From assembly GCA_903920215.1 (NCBI GenBank), contig CAIXLG010000128.1:1-47388 (forward strand): 47,388 nucleotides of DNA, in the 5' to 3' direction. The DNA comes from an uncultured Chlorobiaceae bacterium. Lineage in GTDB: Bacteria > Bacteroidota > Chlorobiia > Chlorobiales > Chlorobiaceae. Each line of letters starts with the position of its first letter. Positions within the stretch are counted from its first letter, which is position 1. A program made the position numbers and the translations under genes. Under the pieces are notes generated by a model. The model saw only the letters and a program-made list of their open reading frames with translations, did not search any database and was not told where the DNA came from. Positions 1-9,004 of this stretch are shown piece after piece.

Positions 1-888
1 CTGGAAAATGCGTTGGCAGCACTCTACGAGCGGGAGTCCGCCATGGTTTTCAATAGCGGCTATCATGCCAACATCGGGATTCTTCCAGCACTTTGCAACC
101 GTCATGATCTTGTGCTGAGCGACAGGTTGAACCATGCCAGCATTATTGACGGGATGAAGATTGCTGAAGCTCCCTATCAGCGCTTCCGTCACTGTGACTA
201 TGATCATCTTGAAGAGCTGCTTGAGGTGGCTCGAGGCCGCTACCGCCAGATTTTTATTGTTACTGAATCGGTGTTCAGTATGGATGGTGATCTGGCAGAC
301 CTCTCCAGGCTTGTTTCCTTGAAAGATAAATATGAGGCATTTCTTATTGTTGATGAGGCGCACGGTGTCGGGGTGTTCGGAGAGCGTGGACTGGGGTTGT
401 GTGAAACAGCGGGGATGGTGCAAAAGATCGATATTATTACCGGAACATTCGGTAAGGCTCTCGCCTCTACAGGGGCTTATGCCGTGATGAGTTCACTTGT
501 ACGGGAGTACCTGCTGAATACCATGCGCTCATTTATTTTTACTACGGCCCTGCCGGCGGTTATTCTTGGCTGGAGCCTGCTCACTCTTGAGAGGCAGGTT
601 TCAATGTTTTCAGAGAGAGCGTCGCTTCTCCAGCTCGCTGCCAGACTTCGAAATGAACTGATCGGACGCGGTTTTGATGTGCCGGGCGAAAGTCATATTG
701 TACCGGTCATTACAGGTGGTAATGACCTTGCTGTAGCACTCGCCGCAAGGTTGAGAACTGCCGGATTTCTCTGTATGCCGGTTCGTCCTCCTACGGTTCC
801 GGAAAAAGGTGCCCGTATCCGTATCTCTCTACGCTCGACCCTGGGCTGGGAAGATATTGCGCGAATACCTGAAATTATCGGAGGATAA
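1..888 (+). CDS. bioF: 8-amino-7-oxononanoate synthase (5'-truncated by window edge)
   Basis: PLP-dependent condensation of pimeloyl-ACP with alanine to give 8-amino-7-oxononanoate, the first ring-forming step of biotin synthesis in the cytosol. The frame is open from base 1, so the TTG at 13 in the ORF track is not the real start; about 100 N-terminal residues lie outside the window. Visible alpha-oxoamine synthase signatures are VFNSGYHANIG, the cofactor-contacting VDEAHGVGVFG and the Schiff-base lysine motif TGTFGKALAS. The gene is first of bioF-bioG-bioC-bioD-bioA here, 7 nt before bioG. KBL or serine palmitoyltransferase are relatives, but the biotin context decides. The identification is secure; only the 5' end is unknown. 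Confidence 0.95.
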   Translation: MENALAALYERESAMVFNSGYHANIGILPALCNRHDLVLSDRLNHASIIDGMKIAEAPYQRFRHCDYDHLEELLEVARGRYRQIFIVTESVFSMDGDLADLSRLVSLKDKYEAFLIVDEAHGVGVFGERGLGLCETAGMVQKIDIITGTFGKALASTGAYAVMSSLVREYLLNTMRSFIFTTALPAVILGWSLLTLERQVSMFSERASLLQLAARLRNELIGRGFDVPGESHIVPVITGGNDLAVALAARLRTAGFLCMPVRPPTVPEKGARIRISLRSTLGWEDIARIPEIIGG

Positions 889-895
889 CAATATC

Positions 896-1588
896 ATGAA
901 AACAGCATGGCTTAGAAAAAAGGGAGCCGAAGAGCTTCTCGTTTTCTTCAACGGCTGGGGAATGGACCACCGGATTGCCGCCTGGCTTTTGCATGAATCG
1001 CTTTCCGCAGGTTTTTCCGGGGATATGCTGGCCTGTTACGATTACCATACGCTTGAGACAGAAGAGGGGTTTATGAACGGAATCAGCCGTTATTCCCGTA
1101 TCACAGTTGTCGCATGGTCTTTCGGGGTTTGGGCGGCGCAGCATACTGAACTGCCACCTATAGGGCGGGCTATTGCCATCAACGGGACCCTGCATCCGGT
1201 AGACGCCGGGATGGGGATTCCGCCAGAGGTCTTTCAGGCAACGCTTTCAACCTATTCCGACGAAAATCGCCTCCGTTTCAATCGCAGGATGTGCGGGACC
1301 CGTGAAGCTCTTGAGCTTTTTTCCTGCATTGCGCCGGAACGTGAAACTTCGGATCAGCTTACAGAGCTTAAGCGACTGCAGGAACATCTGCTGAACAGGA
1401 CTATAACAAGAAGTGCTGCGTGGCACTACAATCATGCTGTTATCGGGGGCAGAGATTGTGTGTTTCCACCACAGCATCAGTTACATGCATGGGAAGGTGT
1501 TCCTCAAACAGTAATTGCCGATATGCCTCATTTTCCTTTTTATTATTTCAGAAATCTGCAGGAGGTTCTCGCATGCTGCAGCAGATAA
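896..1588 (+). CDS. bioG: Pimeloyl-ACP methyl ester esterase, BioG type (DUF452)
   Basis: Alpha/beta hydrolase of about 230 aa that removes the methyl ester from pimeloyl-ACP methyl ester, ending the BioC-primed disguised fatty acid route. The family opening FFNGWGMD is present. The nucleophile elbow reads AWSFG, with a candidate acid in GGRDCVF and a candidate His in DMPHFPF. I chose ATG 896 over the track start at 809 because it follows a GGAGG at about 880-884 and avoids overlap with bioF. The 3' end overlaps bioC by 16 nt, which indicates coupled translation. BioG rather than BioH is the esterase; this rests on the DUF452-like N-terminus and the direct bioC linkage. Confidence 0.9.
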   Translation: MKTAWLRKKGAEELLVFFNGWGMDHRIAAWLLHESLSAGFSGDMLACYDYHTLETEEGFMNGISRYSRITVVAWSFGVWAAQHTELPPIGRAIAINGTLHPVDAGMGIPPEVFQATLSTYSDENRLRFNRRMCGTREALELFSCIAPERETSDQLTELKRLQEHLLNRTITRSAAWHYNHAVIGGRDCVFPPQHQLHAWEGVPQTVIADMPHFPFYYFRNLQEVLACCSR

Positions 1589-2361
1589 AAATAGACAAGG
1601 AACTTGTCCGGGAAAGGTTCTGCAGGACACTGGGAAGCTACGGCCGCAATGCTGCGGTACAGAAAGTGATGGCTGCAGTGCTTGCTGAATTGGTCTGCAG
1701 GGAGGAGCCAGCCTGCACATTTGACAGGGTGCTTGAAGTAGGGTCAGGATCAGGGTTGCTTATGGCTGAGCTGCTGAGGCGATGCTCCGTCAGGAGCTAT
1801 TATGCCAATGATCTGGTTGAAGAGAGCATCCACTGCCTTCAGAATGTGCTAGATCGCTTTCCGGTCGAAGAGTTTCACTTTATTGCCGGGGATATTGAGT
1901 CCACGCTCGAGCTGCCTTCAGGGCTGGATCTCGTGGTTTCAAACGCCACTGTGCAATGGCTTGATGATCTTGATGAATTTTTCAGAACGATGTCCGCTCA
2001 TCTCCGGCCTGGCGGTATACTTGCATTCAGTACTTTTGGAACCGCAAATATGCAGGAAATCACGAGTATCGAGGATGTCGGACTTAACTACCTCTCTCTA
2101 GGAGAGCTTGAAATTCTTGCAGGACGGTATTTTGATATCAGAGTCAGTCGGGAAGAGGAGCAACGCACTCAGTTCACTTCGCCTGAGGCAGTACTGCATC
2201 ATATACGACAGACAGGCGTCAACGGCCTTCAGCGCCGTTCATGGACAAAAAGCCGATACAGGCATTTTGTTTCTGAGTACAGCCGGTTGTTTTCCTGCGA
2301 AAACGGTGTTTATCTTACCTATCATCCTGTGTATTGCTGTCTGAAAAAGAAGCTGTCATGA
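1573..2361 (+). CDS. bioC: Malonyl-ACP O-methyltransferase
   Basis: SAM-dependent methyltransferase of 262 aa that methylates the free carboxyl of malonyl-ACP so that fatty acid synthase can extend it to the pimeloyl stage. The N-terminus (KELVRERFCRTLGSYGRNA) is typical of BioC. Motif I is EVGSGSGLLMAELL, and SNATVQWLDDL resembles the BioC post-motif region. The track ORF begins at 1420 inside bioG; ATG 1573 has an AGGAGG just upstream and gives the family length. The stop overlaps the bioD start as ATGA. Together with BioG it forms the usual two-enzyme entry to pimeloyl-ACP. Confidence 0.92.
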   Translation: MLQQIKIDKELVRERFCRTLGSYGRNAAVQKVMAAVLAELVCREEPACTFDRVLEVGSGSGLLMAELLRRCSVRSYYANDLVEESIHCLQNVLDRFPVEEFHFIAGDIESTLELPSGLDLVVSNATVQWLDDLDEFFRTMSAHLRPGGILAFSTFGTANMQEITSIEDVGLNYLSLGELEILAGRYFDIRVSREEEQRTQFTSPEAVLHHIRQTGVNGLQRRSWTKSRYRHFVSEYSRLFSCENGVYLTYHPVYCCLKKKLS

Positions 2362-3032
2362 AAGGATCCGTTATTGCTGTCTCCGGCATTGATACCGGAA
2401 TCGGAAAAACATATGCGACAGGTCTGCTTGCCAAGGCACTGCTTCAGAATGGCAGAAAGGTCATTACCCAGAAAATCGTCCAGACCGGCTGTGAAGGTGT
2501 TGCGGAGGATGTGCTGGAACACCGGCGTATAATGGGTATTGGTCTACAGGATGTTGACAGGGAGGGGTTTACATCGCCTTATGTATTTCGCTATCCGGCA
2601 TCGCCTCACTTTGCGGCTCGTATGGAAGGGGTTGAGATTGATGTTCTGCATATCCGTCGGGCGACCTTTGCACTGCAGAAGCGCTACGATATCGTTCTTA
2701 TGGAAGGGGTTGGCGGATTACTGGTGCCGCTGACCCATGATCTGCTTTTTGCTGACTATATCAGCAATGCGGGATACGAGCTTCTGCTTGTAACCGGTAC
2801 GAGACTTGGCAGTATCAGCCATACCCTTCTCTCGATTGAAGCCTGTGTGCAACGGGGAATCGTTATCAGGGGGGTTATTTACAACCGGTTTCAGAGCACA
2901 GACAGGGTGATGGCTGATGATACGCGTGAGATTATCATGCATTCTCTGAAGAAAGCGGGATCACGGGCTCCGGTAATAGACCTTCGGGATGGTTTGCTGG
3001 AAGAAGATGCTGTCGTCCGTCTCTGTTTATAA
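2358..3032 (+). CDS. bioD: ATP-dependent dethiobiotin synthetase
   Basis: Closes the ureido ring of dethiobiotin from 7,8-diaminononanoate, CO2 and ATP. The 224-aa protein begins with the P-loop GIDTGIGKTYATG, has the QKIVQTG segment that carries a conserved Lys and substrate contacts, and has EGVGGLLVPLT as the second conserved block. Start ATG 2358 overlaps the bioC stop (ATGA), so the extra eight residues of the track ORF were dropped. bioA follows after 20 nt, although BioA acts before BioD; operon order is not reaction order. Confidence 0.94.
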   Translation: MKGSVIAVSGIDTGIGKTYATGLLAKALLQNGRKVITQKIVQTGCEGVAEDVLEHRRIMGIGLQDVDREGFTSPYVFRYPASPHFAARMEGVEIDVLHIRRATFALQKRYDIVLMEGVGGLLVPLTHDLLFADYISNAGYELLLVTGTRLGSISHTLLSIEACVQRGIVIRGVIYNRFQSTDRVMADDTREIIMHSLKKAGSRAPVIDLRDGLLEEDAVVRLCL

Positions 3033-3052
3033 AAAAGAGGTTATCGTCACGA

Positions 3053-4366
3053 ATGTTTACGCAGTCAAACGCTATGCCCGTACCCTCCCATTCCATTGAT
3101 CTCGATTTTGATCGTTGTCATCTCTGGCACCCCTATACTTCGGTGACCAATCCTTTGCCGGTTTACCCTGTCTCTAGGGCGTATGATGTTTTTCTTGAGC
3201 TTGAGGATGGCCGAAGACTTATTGACGGGATGTCCTCCTGGTGGGCTGCCATTCATGGATACAACCATTCGGTGCTCAATGAGGCTATTGTGTCACAGAT
3301 GCAGCGGATGAGCCATGTCATGTTCGGAGGTCTGACCCATGATCCAGCGGTGGAGCTTGCAAAACAGCTGGTTGCATTAACCCCTCAGTCGCTTCAGAAA
3401 GTTTTTTTCAGTGATTCAGGGTCGGTGTCGGTTGAGGTTGCCATCAAGATGGCCATTCAGTACTGGGCCTCTTTGGGCATAATCTCAAAAAACAGGTTAC
3501 TGACTGTACGCTCCGGGTATCACGGAGATACTTTCGGCGCAATGTCTGTCTGTGATCCGGTAACCGGTATGCACTCTCTGTTTAAAGGCGCGATTCAGGA
3601 GCAGTTTTTTGCTGAAGCTCCGGCGTGCCGGTTTGATGAGCCGTGTACCGATAGTGATCTTGCCGATATTCACGTGATGCTTGAACGGCACCACATGGAG
3701 ATTGCCGCAGTGATTATTGAGCCTGTTGTGCAGGGGGCTGGAGGAATGCGCTTTTATGCTCCACACTATTTAGTCAAACTCAGGGAGCTGTGTGATAGTT
3801 TTGGCGTACTCTTGATTTTTGATGAAATCGCTACCGGTTTTGGACGGACAGGCAGAATGTTTGCGCTTGAGCATGCCGCTGTTGCACCTGATATTCTGTG
3901 TGCAGGTAAAGCGTTGACCGGCGGTTACATGACTCTTGCAGCCACCCTGGCAACAGAGAGGGTTGCTGAAACCATCTGCTCGGGTAATCCGGGAGTTTTC
4001 ATGCATGGTCCAACCTTTATGGCAAACCCTCTTGCTTGCGCAGTAGCATCGGCAAGCATTACTCTGCTTGAGAGCTATGACTGGAAGGCGTCGGTACTTC
4101 GTCTTGAAACAGGACTGCTTAGTGGGCTTGAGTCTTGCAGGGAAATGAGGAGTGTGAAGGATGTTCGTGTCCTTGGTGCGATAGGGGTTGTTGAGCTTCA
4201 CAGTCCGGTTGATATGGCTCTGGTTCAGAAACAACTGGTTGATAAAGGGGTCTGGGTGCGTCCATTTGGCCGATTGGTCTATCTTATGCCTCCTTTTATA
4301 ATGCATGATGAAGAGCTCGGGATATTGACTGCTGCCGTGTGCGATGTTGTTAAAACGATGTGTTAG
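3053..4366 (+). CDS. bioA: Adenosylmethionine-8-amino-7-oxononanoate aminotransferase
   Basis: Class III PLP aminotransferase (437 aa) that converts 8-amino-7-oxononanoate to 7,8-diaminononanoate with SAM as amino donor. The N-terminal HLWHPYTS and [15 protein letters not shown] segments are hallmarks of Bio[14 protein letters not shown] precedes the Schiff-base lysine in [10 protein letters not shown] (Lys286 by codon count), and [12 protein letters not shown] follows. A GAGG lies about 12 nt before ATG 3053; an in-frame ATG at 3074 is an alternative start. It is the last gene of the biotin operon visible here; bioB is not in the window. Confidence 0.95.
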   Translation: MFTQSNAMPVPSHSIDLDFDRCHLWHPYTSVTNPLPVYPVSRAYDVFLELEDGRRLIDGMSSWWAAIHGYNHSVLNEAIVSQMQRMSHVMFGGLTHDPAVELAKQLVALTPQSLQKVFFSDSGSVSVEVAIKMAIQYWASLGIISKNRLLTVRSGYHGDTFGAMSVCDPVTGMHSLFKGAIQEQFFAEAPACRFDEPCTDSDLADIHVMLERHHMEIAAVIIEPVVQGAGGMRFYAPHYLVKLRELCDSFGVLLIFDEIATGFGRTGRMFALEHAAVAPDILCAGKALTGGYMTLAATLATERVAETICSGNPGVFMHGPTFMANPLACAVASASITLLESYDWKASVLRLETGLLSGLESCREMRSVKDVRVLGAIGVVELHSPVDMALVQKQLVDKGVWVRPFGRLVYLMPPFIMHDEELGILTAAVCDVVKTMC

Positions 4367-4427
4367 TTTTTGTTTCGGAGTATATTAGAGGTTACTATAT
4401 CAAGTTATATCAGATTTATAAGTTCAA

Positions 4428-6131
4428 ATGTCAAACGCCGCAATGAGAGCTAAACCCTGGATCAGCCATTATGACAAAGGGGTTCCCCATTCGCTTCAGC
4501 CATACCCGGAGCAGACATTAGTCGATGTAGTCCGAAAGAGTGCTGAAGAGTGTCCGAAGAATACCATTATGTTTTTCAAGGGCGCATCGCTCTCATATGG
4601 AGAATTTGAACAGCAAAGCAATGCTCTCGCAGCGGCTCTTGTAGCAATCGGTATCGGCAAAGGTGACCGCGTAGCCTTGATTATGCCCAACTCTCCCCAG
4701 ATGGTGATCAGCGAGTTCGGCACCTGGAAAGCCGGAGCTATTGCTGTTCCCATGAATCCGCTGTATACCATCAATGAGTTTGAGCATGCACTCAATGAGT
4801 GCGGTGCCGAAACCGCAATTGTCTTGACTCCCTTTTATGAGAAAATCAAGAGCGTTCAGCCTGATTCACGCTTGAAAAGGGTGATTGCCACTAATATCAA
4901 GGAGTATCTTTCGCCGCTCAACACCCTTCTTTTTACTGTTTTAAAAGAAAAAAAGGATGGTCACAGGGTAACATTGAAGCATGGAGATGTCTGGTTGTGC
5001 GATATTATCAGGGCTCATTCCGGGGTTACATTCTCGCCGGTGATCATCAAACATGATGACCCTGCGATTTTTCTTTTTTCAGGCGGTACAACAGGGAACC
5101 CAAAATGTGTTGTTATTTCGCATCAGGGGCTCGTCATTACAGGAATGCAGATTGCCAGCTGGTTCGGCGTTATTCTCGAAAAAGGAAAAGATGTCATTCT
5201 TCTTAACATGCCGCTCTTTCATGTCTATGCACAGGTTGGTATTATGACTGCGGCCCTGATTGAGCGATACCCTCTTGGCATGGTTCCGAACCCCCGTGAT
5301 ATTGATGATCTGCTGCATACCATCAAAACCCTCAAGCCATCGGTATTGCCGGGTGTTCCGACCCTCTTTACAGCATTGATCAATCATCCGAAAGTCAAGC
5401 GGAACAGCTCAATCCTTAAGTCGCTGAAGCTCAGTGTATCGGGTGCGGCTCCCCTCATGCTTGAAAACAAGAGACGTTTTGAAGAACTTACCGGAGGGAG
5501 GATTATTGATGCATACAGTCTTACCGAATCAGCTCTTGCATCGGTTTTTACTCCGATTTTAGGGACATATAAGCATGGATCGGTAGGTATACCTGTTCCG
5601 GATGTTGAGGTTCGCATTGTTGAGCAGGAGGATGGTTTTGAGATTCTTGCAGCTCTTGAAGTAGGGGAAATCATTATGCGAGCCCCCCAGATGATGAAAG
5701 AGTACTGGCAGAACCCGATGGAAACAGCTCTTGTTCTTCGTGATGGCTGGCTCTATACCGGCGATCTTGGCTATCTTGATGAGGACGGTTATCTCTTTAT
5801 TGTTGATCGTAAAAAGGATGTTATCAAACCCGGTGGCTTCCAGGTATGGCCACGTGATGTAGAAGAGGTCATAGCGTATCATCCTGCCGTGTTTGAAGTT
5901 GGCGTTGCCGGTGTGCCTGATGACTATCAGGGGGAAGCTGTAAAGGCATGGGTCGTTTTGCGCGAAGGCCATCATCTCTCTGTGGAAGAGCTTCGGGAGC
6001 ACTGCCGCAAAGACCTTGCCGCCTATAAAATCCCGAAACATGTTGAATTCACAGCCGCTCTTCCAAAATCAACAATAGGTAAAGTGCTTCGCCGCAAACT
6101 TGTCGAAGCGCATTGCGAAGCCGTGGGATGA
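4428..6131 (+). CDS. fadD: Long-chain acyl-CoA synthetase (AMP-forming ligase)
   Basis: ANL-superfamily enzyme of 567 aa that activates a fatty acid through an acyl-adenylate to acyl-CoA. Motif A3 is FSGGTTGNPKC (around residues 217-227), the A5-like block is AYSLTESA, the hinge region is YTGDLGYLDEDGY, the A8-like motif VDRKKDVIKPGG is present, and the C-terminal lysine lies in PKSTIGKVLRRK. The residue after the motif Lys is Cys227, where Gly is usual. It lies 61 nt after bioA in the same direction, but no strong ribosome binding site is visible, so co-transcription is unsure. The physiological substrate cannot be told from sequence; recycling of free fatty acids is one option. Confidence 0.85.
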   Translation: MSNAAMRAKPWISHYDKGVPHSLQPYPEQTLVDVVRKSAEECPKNTIMFFKGASLSYGEFEQQSNALAAALVAIGIGKGDRVALIMPNSPQMVISEFGTWKAGAIAVPMNPLYTINEFEHALNECGAETAIVLTPFYEKIKSVQPDSRLKRVIATNIKEYLSPLNTLLFTVLKEKKDGHRVTLKHGDVWLCDIIRAHSGVTFSPVIIKHDDPAIFLFSGGTTGNPKCVVISHQGLVITGMQIASWFGVILEKGKDVILLNMPLFHVYAQVGIMTAALIERYPLGMVPNPRDIDDLLHTIKTLKPSVLPGVPTLFTALINHPKVKRNSSILKSLKLSVSGAAPLMLENKRRFEELTGGRIIDAYSLTESALASVFTPILGTYKHGSVGIPVPDVEVRIVEQEDGFEILAALEVGEIIMRAPQMMKEYWQNPMETALVLRDGWLYTGDLGYLDEDGYLFIVDRKKDVIKPGGFQVWPRDVEEVIAYHPAVFEVGVAGVPDDYQGEAVKAWVVLREGHHLSVEELREHCRKDLAAYKIPKHVEFTAALPKSTIGKVLRRKLVEAHCEAVG

Positions 6132-6172
6132 TTATTATACTGTATTTACACTTTTCTTTGTTATCTTGAGGT

Positions 6173-6272
6173 AAGGGACAAAAAGGACTTCAGGGACAGC
6201 AGGGACTTTACCATCCTTGCGGGTATTTATTTTTTTGCTGCGAGTCCTTTAAGACCCTTTGGTCTTTTGTCC
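6173..6272. repeat. Four 9-nt direct repeats and a partial inverted counterpart
   Basis: Four consecutive 9-mers, AAGGGACAA, AAAGGACTT, CAGGGACAG and CAGGGACTT, occupy 6173-6208, with GGAC at 6176, 6185, 6194 and 6203 (exact period 9). At 6242-6272 a complementary series (AGTCCTTTA, AGACCCTTT, GGTCTTTTG, TCC) follows with the same period. The two halves can pair imperfectly around a T-rich loop, so the RNA could act as a terminator for the acyl-CoA ligase gene or as a leader for the gene at 6311. Confidence 0.7.
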
Positions 6273-6310
6273 AGTAATCTGCTTTAATTGCTTCAGTTCC
6301 GGGGAGGTTT

Positions 6311-6883
6311 ATGGTGGCCGATGGTTTTATTCTTGTTCACGGAGGCTACAAAAACTTACTCTCTTACAAAAAGGCGCAGATTATTTATGATGCTACGGTT
6401 TATTTTACCAGGCGTTTTTTCAGAAAAGGCGACCGCACGGTAGATCAGATGGTTCAGGCTGCGCGATCAGGGAAGCAGAATATTATTGAGGGGAGTATGG
6501 CCTCGGGGACTTCAAAAGAAACGGAGGTCAAGCTTACCAATGTTGCGCGAGCCAGTCTTGAGGAGCTTATGGAAGATTACCGTGATTTTTTGAGAGTTAA
6601 TGCTTTTCATGAATGGCCAGTTGAACATCCTTATGTAAAGCGTTTGCGCCAGATTAATCGAGCTACAGTTGCGGATTATGAAGCTTTTCGGAAAGGCATT
6701 GAGCATGAAAATCCTGAAATTTGTGCCAATGTGATTCTCGGCCTGATCAGAGTGTGCAGTTATCTTCTGGAACGGCAGCTTTATCGCCTTGAACAGGAGT
6801 TTATTGAGCATGGAGGCCTTCGTGAGCGAATGATCCAAGCACGCCTGCACCATCGGGGAAAAGGACCTTCCACGATCTTATGA
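6311..6883 (+). CDS. Four helix bundle suffix domain protein
   Basis: A 190-aa soluble, helix-rich protein. Residues around 15-120 match the 23S rRNA intervening-sequence/S23-type four-helix bundle: an early YKKAQIIYDATVYFTRRFF helix, then QMVQAARSGKQNIIEGS, then a LEELMEDYRDFLR helix. The C-terminal extension is of the 'suffix' type (TIGR04258, from memory). Members of this fold are small oligomeric proteins; the Avd protein of diversity-generating retroelements is a relative, but no retroelement is present. The start codon overlaps no other gene, and an SD-like GGGGAGG lies just upstream. The stop overlaps the next start (ATGA), so it is probably translated with the methyltransferase gene. 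Its function is not established. Confidence 0.75.
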   Translation: MVADGFILVHGGYKNLLSYKKAQIIYDATVYFTRRFFRKGDRTVDQMVQAARSGKQNIIEGSMASGTSKETEVKLTNVARASLEELMEDYRDFLRVNAFHEWPVEHPYVKRLRQINRATVADYEAFRKGIEHENPEICANVILGLIRVCSYLLERQLYRLEQEFIEHGGLRERMIQARLHHRGKGPSTIL

Positions 6884-8136
6884 CTTTCGAAGAACTGCAG
6901 AGACTCTGTGACCCGGAGGTTCAATTGCTGATTGAACTTCACAAATCTGACGATCCGGACGTTTTTGCCATGCGCTTTCATGGACATAAGGAGCTGCCGG
7001 TGAGGGCGATAGCTGAACAGCTTGCCTGCAGCCAGAAAGCCGCTAAAAAATTACCTCATCTTTCACAGTACAACCTGTTGTACACTCCGCTGGCGCTTGA
7101 GCAGGCTTCGGGAAAGCGTACGGCGGAATACAAGAGCTCTCTTTTATCGGGGAAAAGGGTGATTGATTTAAGCGGCGGGGTGGGGGTTGACTCGATGTTT
7201 TTGTCAAGGGTATTTCAGGAGGTGGTATACTGCGAGCGAGATTTATTGCTTTGTGCATTGTTTCAGCATAATTTGAAGCAGTGCGGCATTTCCAATGTGC
7301 AGGTTCAACATTGTGACAGCATTGACTTGCTTTCCTCTTATCCTGATGATTATTTTGACTGGATCTTTGTCGATCCGGCACGTCGTGAAGAGGGCAGGCG
7401 TTCAATAGCGCTTGGCTCGGCGAGTCCGGATGTTGTGGCTTCTCATGATATGATGCTCTGTAAGGTGACACGGGTATGCATTAAGGCATCTCCGGCTCTT
7501 GAGATAAGCGGTCTGAAAAAGCTGTTGCCTGCTTTGCACACAATTATGGTGGTTTCGGTAGATCGTGAATGCAAGGAGATTCTGTTGCTGCTTGATCGGG
7601 AAGCTATCGAGAAACCGGTAACGGTCAAGGCCGTTTGTCTCTCTTCGGATTCGGAGTGTGTGACTGAAATTTTTGGAGATGGTGTGGTTGAGCGGCCTCT
7701 TGCCTCTTCAGTGAGGGAGTATATTTATGAGCCTGATCCGGCTATTATCAAGGCGAAACTTTCGGATGTGCTTGCCAGAGGTTCAAGGCTTGAGTTTGTC
7801 AATAAAAGTGTTGATTATCTCACCTCTGACCGTAAAATAGAGGCTTTTCCCGGCAGGACATTTCGAGTGATTGAGGGTGTTCCTTACAAGCCGAAGAGTT
7901 TCAGGTCTTTTCTGAATCATCATGCTATTACAGGCGCAAGCATCCAGCGACGCGACTTTCCGCTTTCACCGGGAGAGCTGAGAAAGAAGTTTGGGCTCCT
8001 TGAAAGTGAGAGGGTCTTTCTCTTTTTTTCTCGTGACAGGGAGGGGCATCCCATCTGTATTTATGCTCTCAGATGCTTCTCTGAAGACGAAGCAGCTCTT
8101 TCTGGGCAAGACCGAAGCGCAGGCCCTGAATGCTGA
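6880..8136 (+). CDS. Class I SAM-dependent methyltransferase, THUMP-like domain
   Basis: A 418-aa protein with a helical N-terminal part (residues 1-85), then a Rossmann methyltransferase core: motif I is VIDLSGGVGVDS, the motif II acid lies in VVYCERD, and the motif IV region is FDWIFVDPARR. The C-terminal third resembles the THUMP-like domain found with this family (PF18096 type, from memory). RNA is the expected substrate class, but the target base is unknown. The ATG overlaps the stop of the four-helix gene. The last 68 bp are antisense to the 3' end of ppx, an unusual arrangement. GNxPY-type RNA/DNA methyltransferases differ at motif IV. Confidence 0.75.
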   Translation: MTFEELQRLCDPEVQLLIELHKSDDPDVFAMRFHGHKELPVRAIAEQLACSQKAAKKLPHLSQYNLLYTPLALEQASGKRTAEYKSSLLSGKRVIDLSGGVGVDSMFLSRVFQEVVYCERDLLLCALFQHNLKQCGISNVQVQHCDSIDLLSSYPDDYFDWIFVDPARREEGRRSIALGSASPDVVASHDMMLCKVTRVCIKASPALEISGLKKLLPALHTIMVVSVDRECKEILLLLDREAIEKPVTVKAVCLSSDSECVTEIFGDGVVERPLASSVREYIYEPDPAIIKAKLSDVLARGSRLEFVNKSVDYLTSDRKIEAFPGRTFRVIEGVPYKPKSFRSFLNHHAITGASIQRRDFPLSPGELRKKFGLLESERVFLFFSRDREGHPICIYALRCFSEDEAALSGQDRSAGPEC

Positions 8137-9004
8137 CATGGATTGTTTCAATTCCGAGCAGGCGCATGAACTGGTGCAGGATGAGGGTTCCCATGGTGAT
8201 GACGTCAGCCCGCCCTTCAGGGATACCAAGACTGATGATATCCTCAAGATTGCTCTCTTTGAGTTTTTCGAGAAATGCGTGAACGTCGGTGTATCGGAGC
8301 GGAAAGTTATTAACTTTCGGGGCATCGAAATGCTTTAGTCCCTGGGCGACCTGCGCAATTGTAGTCAGGGTTCCTGCAACGCCATAGACATGCTCTCTGG
8401 CGGAGAAAAAGGGCAGAACGCTTGCACTCAGCAGTTTGTTAATGCTGGCTTTTGCAGCTTCAAACTCTTGTGGAGGAGGAGGCAGAGTTGAGAAAAACCG
8501 CTCTGTCAGTCTTACCGATCCAATATCCATACTCACACTTTCAGTGACGGCTCGTACTGAGCCCATTGATATCTCGGTGCTGCCGCCGCCAATATCGATG
8601 ACGGTGAAAAGGTCGGGAATGTTGCTCATGCCGGCAACTGCGCCGGAAAAAGTGAGTTCTGCCTCTTCCTTGCCGGAAATGCATTGGATGGTGATTCCGG
8701 TTTTACGGGCTACCTCATTGATAACTTCGTGATGATTTTTCGCATCCCTCAGGGCGCTTGTTCCTGCGGCAATAATTGTTTCTGTATCATATTCATCGCT
8801 AAGGCGGCGGTAATCGGAGAGGCTGTCGATGAGGCGCTGCAGTGCTTCAGGATCAATAACCTTCTCTGCATCAACATTTTTACCAAGCCTTACAATGGTC
8901 TGTTTGTGGTACACAGGGTTGATGGTGCCACTTTCCGTCTCAAGGTCGGCAATCAGCAGGAGGGCTGTGTTTGTGCCGATATCTATGCATGAAACTCTTT
9001 TCAT
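8069..9004 (-). CDS. ppx: Ppx/GppA family exopolyphosphatase
   Basis: ASKHA-fold phosphatase of 311 aa that hydrolyses polyphosphate chains or pppGpp. The phosphate-1 loop is IDIGTNTALLLIAD, the phosphate-2 loop is VIDIGGGSTEIS, and GVAGTLTTIA lies in the following segment. This is the short, single-module form rather than the 500-aa enterobacterial Ppx. The start is set at ATG 9004, which overlaps the prmA stop as ATGA; the track start adds nine residues inside prmA. The 3' end overlaps the convergent methyltransferase gene by 68 bp. Which of the two substrates is preferred cannot be decided here. Confidence 0.88.
   Translation of the reverse strand: MKRVSCIDIGTNTALLLIADLETESGTINPVYHKQTIVRLGKNVDAEKVIDPEALQRLIDSLSDYRRLSDEYDTETIIAAGTSALRDAKNHHEVINEVARKTGITIQCISGKEEAELTFSGAVAGMSNIPDLFTVIDIGGGSTEISMGSVRAVTESVSMDIGSVRLTERFFSTLPPPPQEFEAAKASINKLLSASVLPFFSAREHVYGVAGTLTTIAQVAQGLKHFDAPKVNNFPLRYTDVHAFLEKLKESNLEDIISLGIPEGRADVITMGTLILHQFMRLLGIETIHVSIQGLRFGLAQKELLRLQRSI

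Noticed and set aside
3065-4306. Long minus-strand ORFs opposite bioA
   Set aside because: They are shadows of the real gene; their sequences show no family features.
6311-6883. Diversity-generating retroelement accessory protein (Avd)
   Set aside because: The fold is related, but there is no reverse transcriptase, template repeat or variable repeat in the window.
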